DNA of 64,000 bases from Gluconacetobacter diazotrophicus PA1 5 (GCF_000021325.1 NC_011365.1:2136001-2200000), one strand, 5' to 3'; counted from the stretch's first letter, positions 1 through 8,720 are shown. Made by a program: numbers and translations. Notes: generated from the letters alone by a model not told the origin.

Positions 1-42
1 CCGGACGCTCAACCGGTCGGAGCTGAATACATGATCTGTCAT
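1..42 (-). CDS. 5' end of an unidentified CDS, cut by the window edge
   Basis: Reading leftward, an ATG at 42-40 opens a frame MTDHVFSSDRLSVR that runs off the edge. A strong Shine-Dalgarno AGGAGG ends five bases before the ATG, so translation starts here with fair confidence. Fourteen codons are too few to name the product. It lies downstream of hemJ in the same direction, separated by an inverted repeat (61-92) that may end or attenuate the haem transcript. Confidence 0.5.
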   Translation of the reverse strand, partial: MTDHVFSSDRLSVR

Positions 43-60
43 TCCATCCTCCTGCGTGGC

Positions 61-92
61 GTTCTCCCTTCTTTTTTCTGAAGAAGGAGAAC
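61..92. terminator. T-tract inverted repeat, terminator-like
   Basis: GTTCTCC (61-67) pairs with GGAGAAC (86-92); inside, TTCTT pairs with AAGAA around a T-rich centre. It sits between hemJ and the next minus-strand gene. The same theme (TTCTTTTT / AAAAAGAA, followed by CCCCTTCA) recurs at 16887, 48525, 48621 and 58558. Confidence 0.55.
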
Positions 93-96
93 CCCT

Positions 97-546
97 TCAA
101 AAGGGACGAACAATCACCATGATAACGACGACCATCATCAGCACGGTCGGAATTTCGTTAGCCGCACGGTAAAATTTTTCGGATCGCGTATTACGGTCCT
201 GCTCGAACCCCCGCCGCCAGCCGGCGCAGGCGCCATGAAAACCCGCCAGGCCCAGTACGGCGGCAATTTTGGTGTACCACCAGCCGGCATGCCAATCGAC
301 GGTACCCGGCGTCAGCGCCAGCAGGATGCCGAACAGGAAGGTGCAGAGCATGGCGGGCGTCATGATCTGTCGCAGCAGCTTGCGTTCCATCACCTTGAAG
401 CGGGCACTCTCGGCCGATGCAGGGTCCACCTGGCAGTGATAGACGAACAGGCGCGGCAGGTAGAACAGGCCGGCCATCCATGCGATCAGCGACATCACAT
501 GCAGCGCCTTGAACCATGCCAGCCAGGGCAGGAAACCCAGGATCAA
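97..546 (-). CDS. hemJ: HemJ-like protoporphyrinogen IX oxidase
   Basis: Inner-membrane haem-binding protein of about 149 aa that oxidises protoporphyrinogen IX to protoporphyrin IX, the penultimate step of haem synthesis. The N-terminal WLAWFKALHVMSLIAWMAGLF with its invariant His, the following LPRLFVYH, and three further hydrophobic segments match the HemJ/UPF0093 family. The frame stays open to 738, but that part overlaps the upstream HAD gene. A TTG at 546-544 overlaps the HAD stop (TTGA) and gives the usual HemJ length, so I take TTG as the start with translational coupling. It is the third gene of hemE-HAD-hemJ, which fits a haem operon. Confidence 0.85.
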   Translation of the reverse strand: MILGFLPWLAWFKALHVMSLIAWMAGLFYLPRLFVYHCQVDPASAESARFKVMERKLLRQIMTPAMLCTFLFGILLALTPGTVDWHAGWWYTKIAAVLGLAGFHGACAGWRRGFEQDRNTRSEKFYRAANEIPTVLMMVVVIMVIVRPF

Positions 547-1280
547 GACCGTGTTCCGCCTGATGCCTGCGCCGCCAGGATCCGTTCCAGCAACGGCGCG
601 AATTCGGACAGATGCGCGATACGGAACAGCCCCGGCCAGTCGGGCGCCGGCAGGTCCAGCGGGCGCAGCAGCACGCAGGCCATGCCGGCCGCCCGGGCGG
701 CGCTGGCGCCGGTGTCGGTATCTTCCAGGACGATGCATTCGTCCGGGGCAACGCCTTCGATTTCGGCGGCATGCAGGTAGACGGCCGGATCGGGCTTCGG
801 CTTGCCCATGTCGCGCGCCGAGTGAATCCGGTCGGCGACGAAGCGATCCAGCCCGGTCCGGGCGAATTTCACGTCCATCTCAGCGATCGAGGAGTTGGAA
901 CCGACCCGCACCGGCAGGTCGAGGCCGATCACCGCCGTCAGCATGCCGTGCGCGCCATCGATGACGCGGGCCTCCCGCTGCATCAGTTCGACCAGCTTCT
1001 GCTGCACCACCGCCGCCCAGTCATCGGGCAGCACGCGGCCGGTTTCGGCCTCCATTTCGGTCTTGATCCGCGTCAGGGCCCGTCCGGCCAGGCGTTCCAC
1101 CGCCGCTTCGTCATCCAGTTCGACGCCGATCTGGCGCAGTTCCCGTGCCACGACACGGCAGGACGGGCCCTCGCTGTCGATCAGCACGCCGTCGCAATCG
1201 AAGATGACCAGCCGCAGCCGGCCGTCCGGCCGGACCGACCGGGGCAGCGTCGCCGCGGGCCATGATGTTCCGGGCTCCAT
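543..1280 (-). CDS. HAD-superfamily phosphatase (subfamily IA, beta-phosphoglucomutase/phosphatase-like)
   Basis: A 245-aa haloacid-dehalogenase hydrolase. The motif I aspartates are in FDCDGVLIDS, motif II Ser/Thr in GSNSS, motif III Lys in GKPKPDP and motif IV acidic residues in VLEDTDTG, so all catalytic positions are present. The cap domain lies between motifs I and II, typical of small-metabolite phosphatases such as phosphoglycolate phosphatase or YfbT/YniC-like enzymes. The substrate cannot be told from sequence. Its ATG lies 2 bp after the hemE stop and its stop overlaps the hemJ start, so it is translated as part of the haem operon. A role in haem metabolism is only suggested by this position. 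Confidence 0.8.
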   Translation of the reverse strand: MEPGTSWPAATLPRSVRPDGRLRLVIFDCDGVLIDSEGPSCRVVARELRQIGVELDDEAAVERLAGRALTRIKTEMEAETGRVLPDDWAAVVQQKLVELMQREARVIDGAHGMLTAVIGLDLPVRVGSNSSIAEMDVKFARTGLDRFVADRIHSARDMGKPKPDPAVYLHAAEIEGVAPDECIVLEDTDTGASAARAAGMACVLLRPLDLPAPDWPGLFRIAHLSEFAPLLERILAAQASGGTRS

Positions 1281-1282
1281 GC

Positions 1283-2344
1283 TCAGACCTCCCTGACGGT
1301 GCGCACAAGATCACCGACATGTTCGGGCGGCGTCGGGGGCACCACGCCGTGGCCGAGATTGAAGACGTGCGGCCGCCCTTTCATCGCATCGCGAATGGCG
1401 CGGGCTTCCTGCGCCATGGCATCGCCGCCCGCCAGCAGCAGCAGCGGGTCCAGGTTGCCCTGCACCGTCATGCCGGGCGGCAGCAGGCCGGCCATCGCCG
1501 CCATGTCGGCGCCGGTATCCAGCGCCATGACACGCAGGCCGGTCTCGCGCGCATATTCCGCCGCCATGATCCCGGCCAGGCGCGGAAAGCCGATGACCGG
1601 CACGCCGGGGCGGCGGGCCTGGATCTCCTGCACGATGGCGCGGGTCGGGGCGATGACGTGGCGGCGGAACTGCGCCGGCGGCAGCAGGCCGGACCAGCTG
1701 TCGAACAGCATCACGGCCTCGGCCCCCGCGTCGATCTGCGCGACCAGCATGTCGGCGGTGGCCTGGGTCAGCGTCGCCATCAGCCGGTCGAACAGCAGCG
1801 GATCGGAATAGGCCATGCCGCGCGTGGCATCGAATTCACGCGAGCCATGGCCCTCGACCATGTAGCACGCCACGGTGAAGGGCGCGCCTGCGAAGCCCAG
1901 CAGGGTGACGCGCCCGCCCTGGGCCGCGCCGATCGGATCGGGCCCATCCAGAATCGCGCGCAGGCGGCTCAGGGTTTCCATCACCGGGGCCGTCGCGTCG
2001 GGCACGCGCTTCGGGTCCAGCCGCGCCAGGTCGGCCTCGCTGCGGATGGCGCCCAGGATGGGTCCCTTGCCGGCCACGAAATCCAGCGACTGGCCCATCG
2101 CCCATGGCAGGATCAAAATGTCGGAAAACAGGATCGCCCCGTCCATGGCGTAGCGCCGGATCGGTTGCAGCGTGATTTCCGTCGCCAGGTCGGGCGTCAT
2201 GCATCGGGTGATGAAATCGGCCTGGTCGCGCAGGGCACGGAATTCCGGCAGGTACCGTCCGGCCTGACGCATCAGCCAGATCGGCGGGGGCCATACGGCC
2301 TCGCCCTGAAGGACCCGCAGAAGGGGTTTGCCTGTATCCGTCAT
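1283..2344 (-). CDS. hemE: Uroporphyrinogen decarboxylase
   Basis: A cytosolic 353-aa enzyme that removes four acetate carboxyls from uroporphyrinogen III to give coproporphyrinogen III. The N-terminal signature PIWLMRQAGRYLPEFR (residues 21-36), with the two substrate-binding Arg, is intact, as are the ILFSDIL Asp region and the family C-terminal block FNLGHGVVP. Length is as expected and the ATG at 2344 gives the usual N-terminus. It is first in the operon hemE-HAD-hemJ. The 455-bp upstream gap must hold its promoter and is discussed separately because of its unusual GTAC content. Confidence 0.96.
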   Translation of the reverse strand: MTDTGKPLLRVLQGEAVWPPPIWLMRQAGRYLPEFRALRDQADFITRCMTPDLATEITLQPIRRYAMDGAILFSDILILPWAMGQSLDFVAGKGPILGAIRSEADLARLDPKRVPDATAPVMETLSRLRAILDGPDPIGAAQGGRVTLLGFAGAPFTVACYMVEGHGSREFDATRGMAYSDPLLFDRLMATLTQATADMLVAQIDAGAEAVMLFDSWSGLLPPAQFRRHVIAPTRAIVQEIQARRPGVPVIGFPRLAGIMAAEYARETGLRVMALDTGADMAAMAGLLPPGMTVQGNLDPLLLLAGGDAMAQEARAIRDAMKGRPHVFNLGHGVVPPTPPEHVGDLVRTVREV

Positions 2345-2799
2345 CGCCTGCCCGTCATCGTGGTTTCAGCCATGGTCGTTCGATCCCGTTCACTCACGGG
2401 AATATCCCGTACTTTCATCGAGGATGACAGGACCACGCGCCAAGGTCCGGTACGCCGTCACCGGATTTCGGGACCCACCTCTAAACATGAAATAAGAAGA
2501 AAGAAATCCTGGAGAGGGAGATAGGGCCTGTGGATGGCGGGGTACCCACGTTTCCAAAAACGTACCCCGTCTTTCCCACAGGGTGTACAGTTTCTATAAG
2601 CCTGATCTTCAACCGCTTATCGGAGTTATCCCGAAACTGCCGACAAGGGGCTGTGTACAACCCACCGTGTCGGCGTCCGGGGATGTTGTCCACGGTACTC
2701 GGTACGCTCAAGAAGTGTCTGGAGTACTATCCCCATGTACCCCAGTACTCGTTCGGGCCGGACACAGGGTTTCATTTTTCGAGTACGGAGAGCCAGCGC
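2345..2799. other. Divergent hemE/maf intergenic region; candidate origin-like or regulatory locus
   Basis: No gene is seen in these 455 bp. An A-rich stretch (2485-2510) is followed by several 7/9 matches to the DnaA box TTATCCACA: TGTGGATGG 2529-2537, TTTCCCACA 2572-2580, TTATCCCGA 2626-2634, TTGTCCACG 2686-2694 and TGTGTACAA 2652-2660 (reverse). GTAC occurs 12 times here and twice more inside maf. hemE flanks the origin in Caulobacter and other Alphaproteobacteria, and parAB/rsmG/mnmG/mnmE lie 10-16 kb away. Against an origin here, most genes to the right point towards it rather than away. Promoters for hemE and maf must also lie in this region. Confidence 0.35.
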
Positions 2800-2863
2800 A
2801 TGAGCGACTCGTCATTAGTACTACCGGGCGGACCTCTACAGGCCGAGTCGCCCCTGATAGTAC
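2409..2863. repeat. Cluster of 14 GTAC palindromes
   Basis: GTAC starts at 2409, 2450, 2542, 2562, 2585, 2655, 2695, 2702, 2724, 2737, 2745, 2783, 2818 and 2860. Four are AGTACT (near 2723, 2744, 2817, 2859). GGGGTAC (2539-2545) and GTACCCC (2562-2568) form an inverted repeat. One or two would be expected by chance in this length. The last two lie inside maf codons. Confidence 0.75.
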
Positions 2864-3438
2864 TGGCCAGCCAGTCCGCCACGCGCCGTATCCTGTTGGA
2901 ACAGGCGGGATTATGCGTCGAATGCCGCCCCGCCCGCGTGGATGAGGACGGGGTCCGGGAATCGGCCCGGGCGGCGGGCCTGTCGCCCGATTCCTGCGCC
3001 CTGCTGCTAGCCGAACTGAAGGGCGGGCGCATTCGCGATCCCGGCTGCGTGGTGATCGGGGCCGACCAGATCCTGTCCTGCGAGGGCGAATGGTTCGAAA
3101 AGCCGGCCGACCGCCAGGCCGCGCGGGCGCAGTTATGGCGGCTGCGCGGACGGATGCACGTGCTGCACAGCGCGGTCGTGGTCATGCGCGACGGGCAGGT
3201 GATCTGGCGCCACGTCGCGCGGCCCGAACTGACGATGCGCCCGTTTTCCGAAGCGTTCCTGGACGCGTATCTCGACATCGAGGGCGACGCGATCCTGTCC
3301 TCGGTCGGAGCCTATCGGTTGGAAGGATGCGGGGTTCACCTGTTCGACGGCATCGTGGGTGAGCACGCCGCCATTCTTGGCCTGCCTCTGCTGCCGCTGC
3401 TGGGGTTCCTGCGCCAGCATGGTGTTGTCCTTTCCTGA
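2800..3438 (+). CDS. maf: Maf/YhdE-like nucleotide pyrophosphatase
   Basis: Predicted cytosolic nucleoside-triphosphate pyrophosphatase of 212 aa that hydrolyses non-canonical or modified NTPs. It has the Maf signature LASQSATRR (residues 22-30; family LASxSPRR), the ARVDEDGVRE block, and VVIGADQIL with the catalytic Asp. In many Alphaproteobacteria a Maf gene lies near hemE, as here. The ATG at 2800 begins just before the conserved core; upstream frame continues without family similarity. The first 25 codons include TTA, GTA, CTA, CTA, ATA and GTA. These are unusual in this GC-rich genome, and two of the clusters spell AGTACT palindromes (see findings). Confidence 0.88.
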   Translation: MSDSSLVLPGGPLQAESPLIVLASQSATRRILLEQAGLCVECRPARVDEDGVRESARAAGLSPDSCALLLAELKGGRIRDPGCVVIGADQILSCEGEWFEKPADRQAARAQLWRLRGRMHVLHSAVVVMRDGQVIWRHVARPELTMRPFSEAFLDAYLDIEGDAILSSVGAYRLEGCGVHLFDGIVGEHAAILGLPLLPLLGFLRQHGVVLS

Positions 3439-3487
3439 GACAAGGACACAGCCTGACCTGCCCTTCCAAAAATATCACCCCCGGGGC

Positions 3488-3516
3488 TTGCCAAGCGTCC
3501 GACCCACGGTTATACC
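3488..3516 (+). promoter_or_regulatory. Putative sigma-70 promoter of tRNA-Ala
   Basis: A -35-like TTGCCA (3488-3493) and a -10-like TATACC (3511-3516) are separated by exactly 17 bp. The start would fall about 35 bp before the tRNA. The rest of 3439-3558 shows nothing else. Confidence 0.45.
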
Positions 3517-3558
3517 CCGCGCACTCGCACGGCGTCGGATGACGGCGCCAGTGCCGGC

Positions 3559-3634
3559 GGGGCCATAGCTCAGTTGGGAGAGCGCCTGAATGGCATTCAG
3601 GAGGTCGTCGGTTCGATTCCGATTGGCTCCACCA
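3559..3634 (+). tRNA. tRNA-Ala (anticodon GGC)
   Basis: A 76-nt cloverleaf. Acceptor GGGGCCA pairs with TGGCTCC with one G-T pair, discriminator is A, and CCA is encoded. The D-arm is TAGCTCAGTTGGGAGAGC, the anticodon stem CCTGA/TCAGG encloses ATGGCAT with anticodon GGC, and the T-arm carries GTTCGATTCC. It decodes GCC and GCU. Confidence 0.97.
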
Positions 3635-3714
3635 GTTCCTCCGCCTGTTTTCTTTCGGACATGGTGATCGCGGCATCGGCCGGTATCGGGACTCCCCGAT
3701 AGCGGCGTGCCGCA

Positions 3715-6273
3715 TTATGTGCTTCGTCCCCGCGTGCTGCGAACCGCCTGCCGCAAGGTGCGGCGCCAGACCACCATGCCGCACAGCGTCGTCACCAGCA
3801 GCGTTCCCGCCATCGTGCCGATCAGGGCCGTCCAGTCGGCGGTCCAGGGCATCTGCAGTACCGTGCGCGTCACCAGCCAGGCAATCAGCGTTCCCAGGAT
3901 CGTGGCGGCCAGGCCGGCCGTGAACCCCAGCAGGGTGAATTCGACCAGCCAGATCGTGCGGATCTGCCCCGAATCGGCACCCAGCGCGCGCAGGGTGGCG
4001 GCGGTGGTGACGCGCTGCCGCCACCCCGCCGCCAGCGTCGCCGCCAGCACCAGCCCGCCCGACATCAGGATGATCGAGGACGCGGCGGTCAGGGCGGCGG
4101 CCAGCCGGCCCACCAGCGTCCCCAGCTCGGCCAGCACGTCGGCCACCCGGATGCCGGTCACGCCGGGCAGCGCGTCGGTGATCGCGGCCAGCACGGCGGC
4201 GTCCCGATCCGCCCGGCCATCGGTGGCCAGCGTGGCGACGAAGGTATGCGGCGCATGGGACAACAGGCCCGGCGACACCACGAAGGCGAAGTTGAGTTGC
4301 AGGGACCGCCAGGCGACGCGGCGCAGATTGGCCACCCGGACGTCGATCGACCGGCCCAGCACGTTCAGCCGGATCACCGATCCGATCCGTACCCCCCACC
4401 CCTGAGCCAGCCCGGCATCCAGCGACAGCAGGGGCGGCCCGTCATAATCGGCCGGCCACCATGTGCCCTCGGCCAGTTGGGTGCCCGGCGGGGGCATTGC
4501 CGACAGCGTCAGTCCGTGGTCGCCCCGCAGCGCCCATTGCGTCTGTGGCGTCGCCGCGACCCGTTCGGCCGGCACGCCGTTGACCGCGACGATCCGGGTG
4601 CGCATCGACGGCACCTGCTGGATGGCGCGCACCGAAGGCTGGGACCGCGCCAGGGTATCGAACCGGTCCAGGTCGGCGGGCTGGATGTCGACGAAATAGA
4701 AGGCCGGGGCGTTGCGCGGCATCTGGTCGCGCAACTGGGCCATGATCGCGCCCTCGACCAGCGTGATGGTCGCCATGCCGGTCAGCCCGGCGCCCAGCGC
4801 CACCATCAAGCGCGCGGTCGGCGCACCCGGGCGGGCGAACAGGGCCAGGCCCAGCCGCAACACCCCGCGATCGGTGCCCATGCGGGGCAGCAGGGCCGCC
4901 ATGACGCGGCGCAGCGCCCCGCCCGCCAGTGCCAGGACCCCGCCCACCGCCAGCGCGATGGCGAGGAATCCCGCGACGAACAGGCGATCGCCGCCCAGCA
5001 GTCCCGCCAGCCCGCCCAGCAGGATCGCACACGCCGCCATGGCCAGTCCCGCACGAAGGCGCCCGCTCCGCCCCAGCGGCCGCTGCCGCCCCTGGTCATG
5101 GAACAGGGCGGCGGGCGGAATCGCGCTGGCCCGCGTCAGCGGCAGGATTACCGACAGCAGGGCGACCAGCACGCCGAACAGACCGGCCAGCAGCGCCGGA
5201 CGCACCGGCGGTGCCAGTGTCGCGGTCAGCGGCAGCAGGCCGGAGAGCGCATGAACGGCCAACGGCGGCAACAGCAGGGCGAGCACCATGCCGCCGCCGA
5301 TGCCGAGGATGCACAGAACCGCGATCTGCAGCCCGAAGGTCAGCGAGACCAGCGTGCTGGGTGCGCCGAGGCAGCGCAGGATGGCAATGGTTCCTCCCCG
5401 GCCTTCCAGCCATGATGTGACCCCCGCCGAAACCCCCAGCCCGCCCAGCAGCAGCGCGGTCAGGCCGATCAGTCGCAGGAAGCGCGCGATCTGGTCGATC
5501 GTCCGGGTCAGGGCCGGCGCCGCGTCGGCGGTGCCACGGATGCGCCATCCCTGGTCGGGAAAGCGGGCCGCGATTGCCCCGGCCAGGGCCTGTGCCCGGG
5601 CGGCGCGTCCTTGGTCCGGGCCATCCAGCGCAATGCGCAGCGCCCGGTTGACCAGCGCCCCCGGCTGCAACAGCCCGGCCGCGTCCAGGGCCGGCCGGGC
5701 GATCATCACGGCCGGCGCCAGCACCACCGTGGTCGCGCTGTCGGGGGTGTGGGCCAGCGTACCGGCCATGCGAAACTGGGCCGACCCGACCCGCACGGCG
5801 GCCCCCGGCGCCAGCCCCAGCCGCGCGATCACCAGCGGATCGGCCAGCAGCGCGGCCGGGACGGTCCCCGGGGCGGCCAGAGCGCGGTCCAGGGGGCCGG
5901 GCGGCGTGATCGTGACCGTGCCCACCAGCGGATAGGCCGCATCGACGGCCTGGAGTTCCACCAGCATCCGCCCGCCCGGCGCGTAGAGCATCGAGCGCAT
6001 GCGCAGGATTTCCGAGACCCGCGCGCCGTGGGCGGTGACGAAGGTGGCGAGCTCGGCGGGAAACGGATCGCTGCTTTCGATCGACAGATCGCCGCCCAGC
6101 AGGCTGCGTTGCTGGCCGGCGATGCCGTCATGGATCATGCCCTGCAGGCCGCCCACCGCGCCGATCGCCGCCACCCCCAGCGCCAGGCAGGCCAGCACGA
6201 TCCGCATGCCGCCGATTCCGCCCCGCAGGTCGCGCAGCGCCAGCCGGGCCGCCAGCCGCAGGGTGGCGAGCAT
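3715..6273 (-). CDS. ABC transporter permease, YbbP/FtsX-like, predicted ten membrane segments
   Basis: An inner-membrane permease of about 852 aa. An N-terminal membrane segment (LACLALGVAAIGAVGGLQGMI) precedes a large periplasmic MacB-like domain. Four-segment FtsX-type bundles follow in the middle and at the C-terminus (for example LTAASSIILMSGGLVLAATLAAGW and TILGTLIAWLVTRTVLQMPWTADW). Length and architecture match E. coli YbbP, which pairs with ATPase YbbA beside tesA, the same arrangement as here. The start is uncertain: GTG at 6309 overlaps the ATPase stop (GTGA), while ATG at 6273 gives a typical N-terminus and is used here. Substrate unknown; relatives are linked to export of lipids or hydrophobic compounds. 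Confidence 0.85.
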   Translation of the reverse strand: MLATLRLAARLALRDLRGGIGGMRIVLACLALGVAAIGAVGGLQGMIHDGIAGQQRSLLGGDLSIESSDPFPAELATFVTAHGARVSEILRMRSMLYAPGGRMLVELQAVDAAYPLVGTVTITPPGPLDRALAAPGTVPAALLADPLVIARLGLAPGAAVRVGSAQFRMAGTLAHTPDSATTVVLAPAVMIARPALDAAGLLQPGALVNRALRIALDGPDQGRAARAQALAGAIAARFPDQGWRIRGTADAAPALTRTIDQIARFLRLIGLTALLLGGLGVSAGVTSWLEGRGGTIAILRCLGAPSTLVSLTFGLQIAVLCILGIGGGMVLALLLPPLAVHALSGLLPLTATLAPPVRPALLAGLFGVLVALLSVILPLTRASAIPPAALFHDQGRQRPLGRSGRLRAGLAMAACAILLGGLAGLLGGDRLFVAGFLAIALAVGGVLALAGGALRRVMAALLPRMGTDRGVLRLGLALFARPGAPTARLMVALGAGLTGMATITLVEGAIMAQLRDQMPRNAPAFYFVDIQPADLDRFDTLARSQPSVRAIQQVPSMRTRIVAVNGVPAERVAATPQTQWALRGDHGLTLSAMPPPGTQLAEGTWWPADYDGPPLLSLDAGLAQGWGVRIGSVIRLNVLGRSIDVRVANLRRVAWRSLQLNFAFVVSPGLLSHAPHTFVATLATDGRADRDAAVLAAITDALPGVTGIRVADVLAELGTLVGRLAAALTAASSIILMSGGLVLAATLAAGWRQRVTTAATLRALGADSGQIRTIWLVEFTLLGFTAGLAATILGTLIAWLVTRTVLQMPWTADWTALIGTMAGTLLVTTLCGMVVWRRTLRQAVRSTRGRST

Positions 6274-6305
6274 GGCGGCGACGGGTTTCCGGTCGGGGTC
6301 CCGGA

Positions 6306-7082
<777 letters not shown>

Positions 7083-7140
7083 GCGCTATCCTTCCGACAT
7101 TGCGTGGTCCTGCGCCCGCTACGCTACATGGCGCGGCCGG

Positions 7141-7773
7141 ATGGCCCGAGCCCTTTTTCTGTGGCTGATCCTGCTGCCGGCGGCCGCGATGCCCGCCCGG
7201 GCCGCCGACCGGCCGATCCGGGTCCTGGCGCTGGGGGATTCGCTGACGGCCGGTTACGGCCTGGCGCACGCCGACAGCTTCGTGCCGCGCCTGCAGGCGG
7301 CGCTGGACGAAAAGGGGGGCGGCATCACTATCCTGGATGGTGGCGTGTCGGGCGATACCAGCGCGGATGCGCTGGCACGGCTGGACTGGGCGCTGGGCGA
7401 TGCGCCCGATGCCGCGATCGTGGAACTGGGCGGCAATGACGGGCTGCGGGGGCTGGAGCCCGCGCGGATGGAACGGAACCTGACCGCCATTCTCGACCGG
7501 TTGCGGCAGGCGCATGTGCCGGTGCTGCTGTCGGGCATGTACGCACCGCCGAACATGGGCGCGTCCTACGGCCAGTCCTTCCGCGCCGTGTTCGACCGGC
7601 TGTCGCACCGGCCCGGCATCATGTGGGACCCGTTCTTCCTGAAGGGCGTGGCGGCGCATCCCGAACTGGAGCAGCCGGACCACATCCACCCCAATCCGGC
7701 CGGTGTCGGCGTCATCGTGCAGCGCCTGGCCCCGTTGGTGGAACGTCTGGCGCAGGATGCGCGGCGGTCCTGA
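7141..7773 (+). CDS. tesA: Periplasmic arylesterase / lysophospholipase L1-type SGNH hydrolase (TesA-like)
   Basis: Exported SGNH esterase/thioesterase of 210 aa. From ATG 7141 the N-terminus ARALFLWLILLPAAAMPARA is a clear signal peptide. Catalytic blocks follow: GDSLTAGYG (Ser nucleophile), the Gly block, GGNDGLRG (Asn, oxyanion hole), and DHIHPN with the catalytic Asp and His. An upstream ATG (7081) would put 20 residues ahead of the signal peptide and overlap the divergent gene start, so I prefer 7141. The divergent YbbA/YbbP pair recapitulates the E. coli tesA-ybbAP neighbourhood. Confidence 0.9.
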   Translation: MARALFLWLILLPAAAMPARAADRPIRVLALGDSLTAGYGLAHADSFVPRLQAALDEKGGGITILDGGVSGDTSADALARLDWALGDAPDAAIVELGGNDGLRGLEPARMERNLTAILDRLRQAHVPVLLSGMYAPPNMGASYGQSFRAVFDRLSHRPGIMWDPFFLKGVAAHPELEQPDHIHPNPAGVGVIVQRLAPLVERLAQDARRS

Positions 7774-7802
7774 CGAGCGGGCTGCGAATCCTGTAAAATA
7801 AG

Positions 7803-7826
7803 GAAACGATGAGTTTACGTCGTTTC
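7803..7826. terminator. Hairpin after tesA
   Basis: GAAACGA (7803-7809) pairs with TCGTTTC (7820-7826) around a 10-nt loop, 30 bp after the tesA stop. There is no long T run, so it could instead be an operator for doxX downstream. Confidence 0.35.
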
Positions 7827-7939
7827 TATTTCTGTTGGCGGTCAGCATCGATACGGTTTCGAACAGACAGACGGACACACGGCGGCACGGCGTGCCAGGC
7901 CCGAGGTCCGGGTCCCGCGCTTATTGGAGAATCCTTGTC

Positions 7940-8353
7940 ATGTTCATGCTGAACGCGCAGATGCGCGACACGATGCTGCTGGCCGCCCGCATTCTGCTGT
8001 CCACCCTGTTCCTGATCATGGGCTGGGGGAAACTGACCGACTTTTCCGGCGCCGTTGCCTATATGGCCCAGACCCACGTCCCCTTTCCGGCCCTGGCGGC
8101 GGCGGTCGCGACGGTAACCGAACTGGGGCTGGGCCTTGCGGTCCTCGCCGGGGTGCTGACCGTGCCGATCGCACTGGTTCTGGCGGCCTATACGCTGGTA
8201 ACGGGCCTGATCGGCCATCCATTCTGGTCCATGTCCGGCATGATGCGCTACGACAACATGATCCATTTCTACAAGAATATCAGCATTATCGGCGGTCTTC
8301 TGGCCCTGGCGGCGGCAGGACCGGGACGGTTCGCGCTGCGTCCGGCCAATTGA
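7940..8353 (+). CDS. DoxX family membrane protein
   Basis: A small inner-membrane protein of 137 aa with four hydrophobic segments: LLAARILLSTLFLIMGWGKL, AVATVTELGLGLAVLAGVL, VPIALVLAAYTLVTGLIGH and ISIIGGLLALAAAG. The FIMGWGKLxDF, TELGLGL and HFYKNISIIGGLLAL blocks are typical of DoxX/SURF4-like proteins (E. coli YqjF/YphA type). These are often associated with quinone-linked oxidation or redox stress. The ATG at 7940 has GGAGA nine bases upstream; the frame stays open further back without family similarity. No operon partner is obvious. Confidence 0.85.
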   Translation: MFMLNAQMRDTMLLAARILLSTLFLIMGWGKLTDFSGAVAYMAQTHVPFPALAAAVATVTELGLGLAVLAGVLTVPIALVLAAYTLVTGLIGHPFWSMSGMMRYDNMIHFYKNISIIGGLLALAAAGPGRFALRPAN

Positions 8354-8445
8354 CGTGAAGCGACCTTTTGCTGTTGGCTAGGCTTCTATTACTGGCCTAC
8401 CCGGTTCGGCCTGTCGTAGAAACGATACGGAACCGGGAGACCGTC

Positions 8446-8637
8446 ATGAGAGACTATACCGACAATGACGATGGAGTGCGCACGCAACTCCAGGGCCTGA
8501 TTTCCGAATTGCAGACCGACATCGAAAAGGTGGCTGTCCTGCTGGATCAGACTCAGGCCAGCGACGATGTGAAGCACCTGATCGCCAGCATCGCGGATCG
8601 TCTCGACGGTGTCGCTGACCTGGCGGACCGCAGATAG
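8446..8637 (+). CDS. Small hypothetical protein, predicted coiled coil
   Basis: A 63-aa acidic protein starting at ATG 8446, with GGGAGA spaced six bases before it. The sequence VRTQLQGLISELQTDIEKVAVLLDQTQ, then DVKHLIASIADRLDGVADLA, has hydrophobic residues at heptad spacing, so two amphipathic helices are likely. There is no signal peptide or membrane segment. I do not recognise a family. It could be a small cytosolic regulator or an adaptor. Real translation is supported by the ribosome site and by a strong hairpin just after it (8691-8720). Confidence 0.6.
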   Translation: MRDYTDNDDGVRTQLQGLISELQTDIEKVAVLLDQTQASDDVKHLIASIADRLDGVADLADRR

Positions 8638-8690
8638 GTCGCGTCCGCGTCGATCCAGGGACAGTGCCCCGCGCCTGATGCCAACCGTCA

Positions 8691-8720
8691 TGGAAGCGGG
8701 CCCGTGCGAGCCCGCTTCCA
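8691..8720. terminator. Strong bidirectional hairpin
   Basis: TGGAAGCGGGC (8691-8701) pairs perfectly with GCCCGCTTCCA (8710-8720) over an 8-nt loop. It lies between the convergent ends of the 63-aa gene and the receptor gene, so it probably ends both transcripts, although no U tract follows. Confidence 0.55.

Noticed and set aside
1262-2524. 420-aa open frame antisense to hemE
   Set aside because: High-GC shadow of hemE with no family similarity and composition of low-complexity Arg/Gly/His; the opposite strand is clearly hemE.
3182-4399. Peptide with SQSESNRRPPECHSGALPTELWPRR
   Set aside because: Known artefact of translating a tRNA-Ala gene on the opposite strand.
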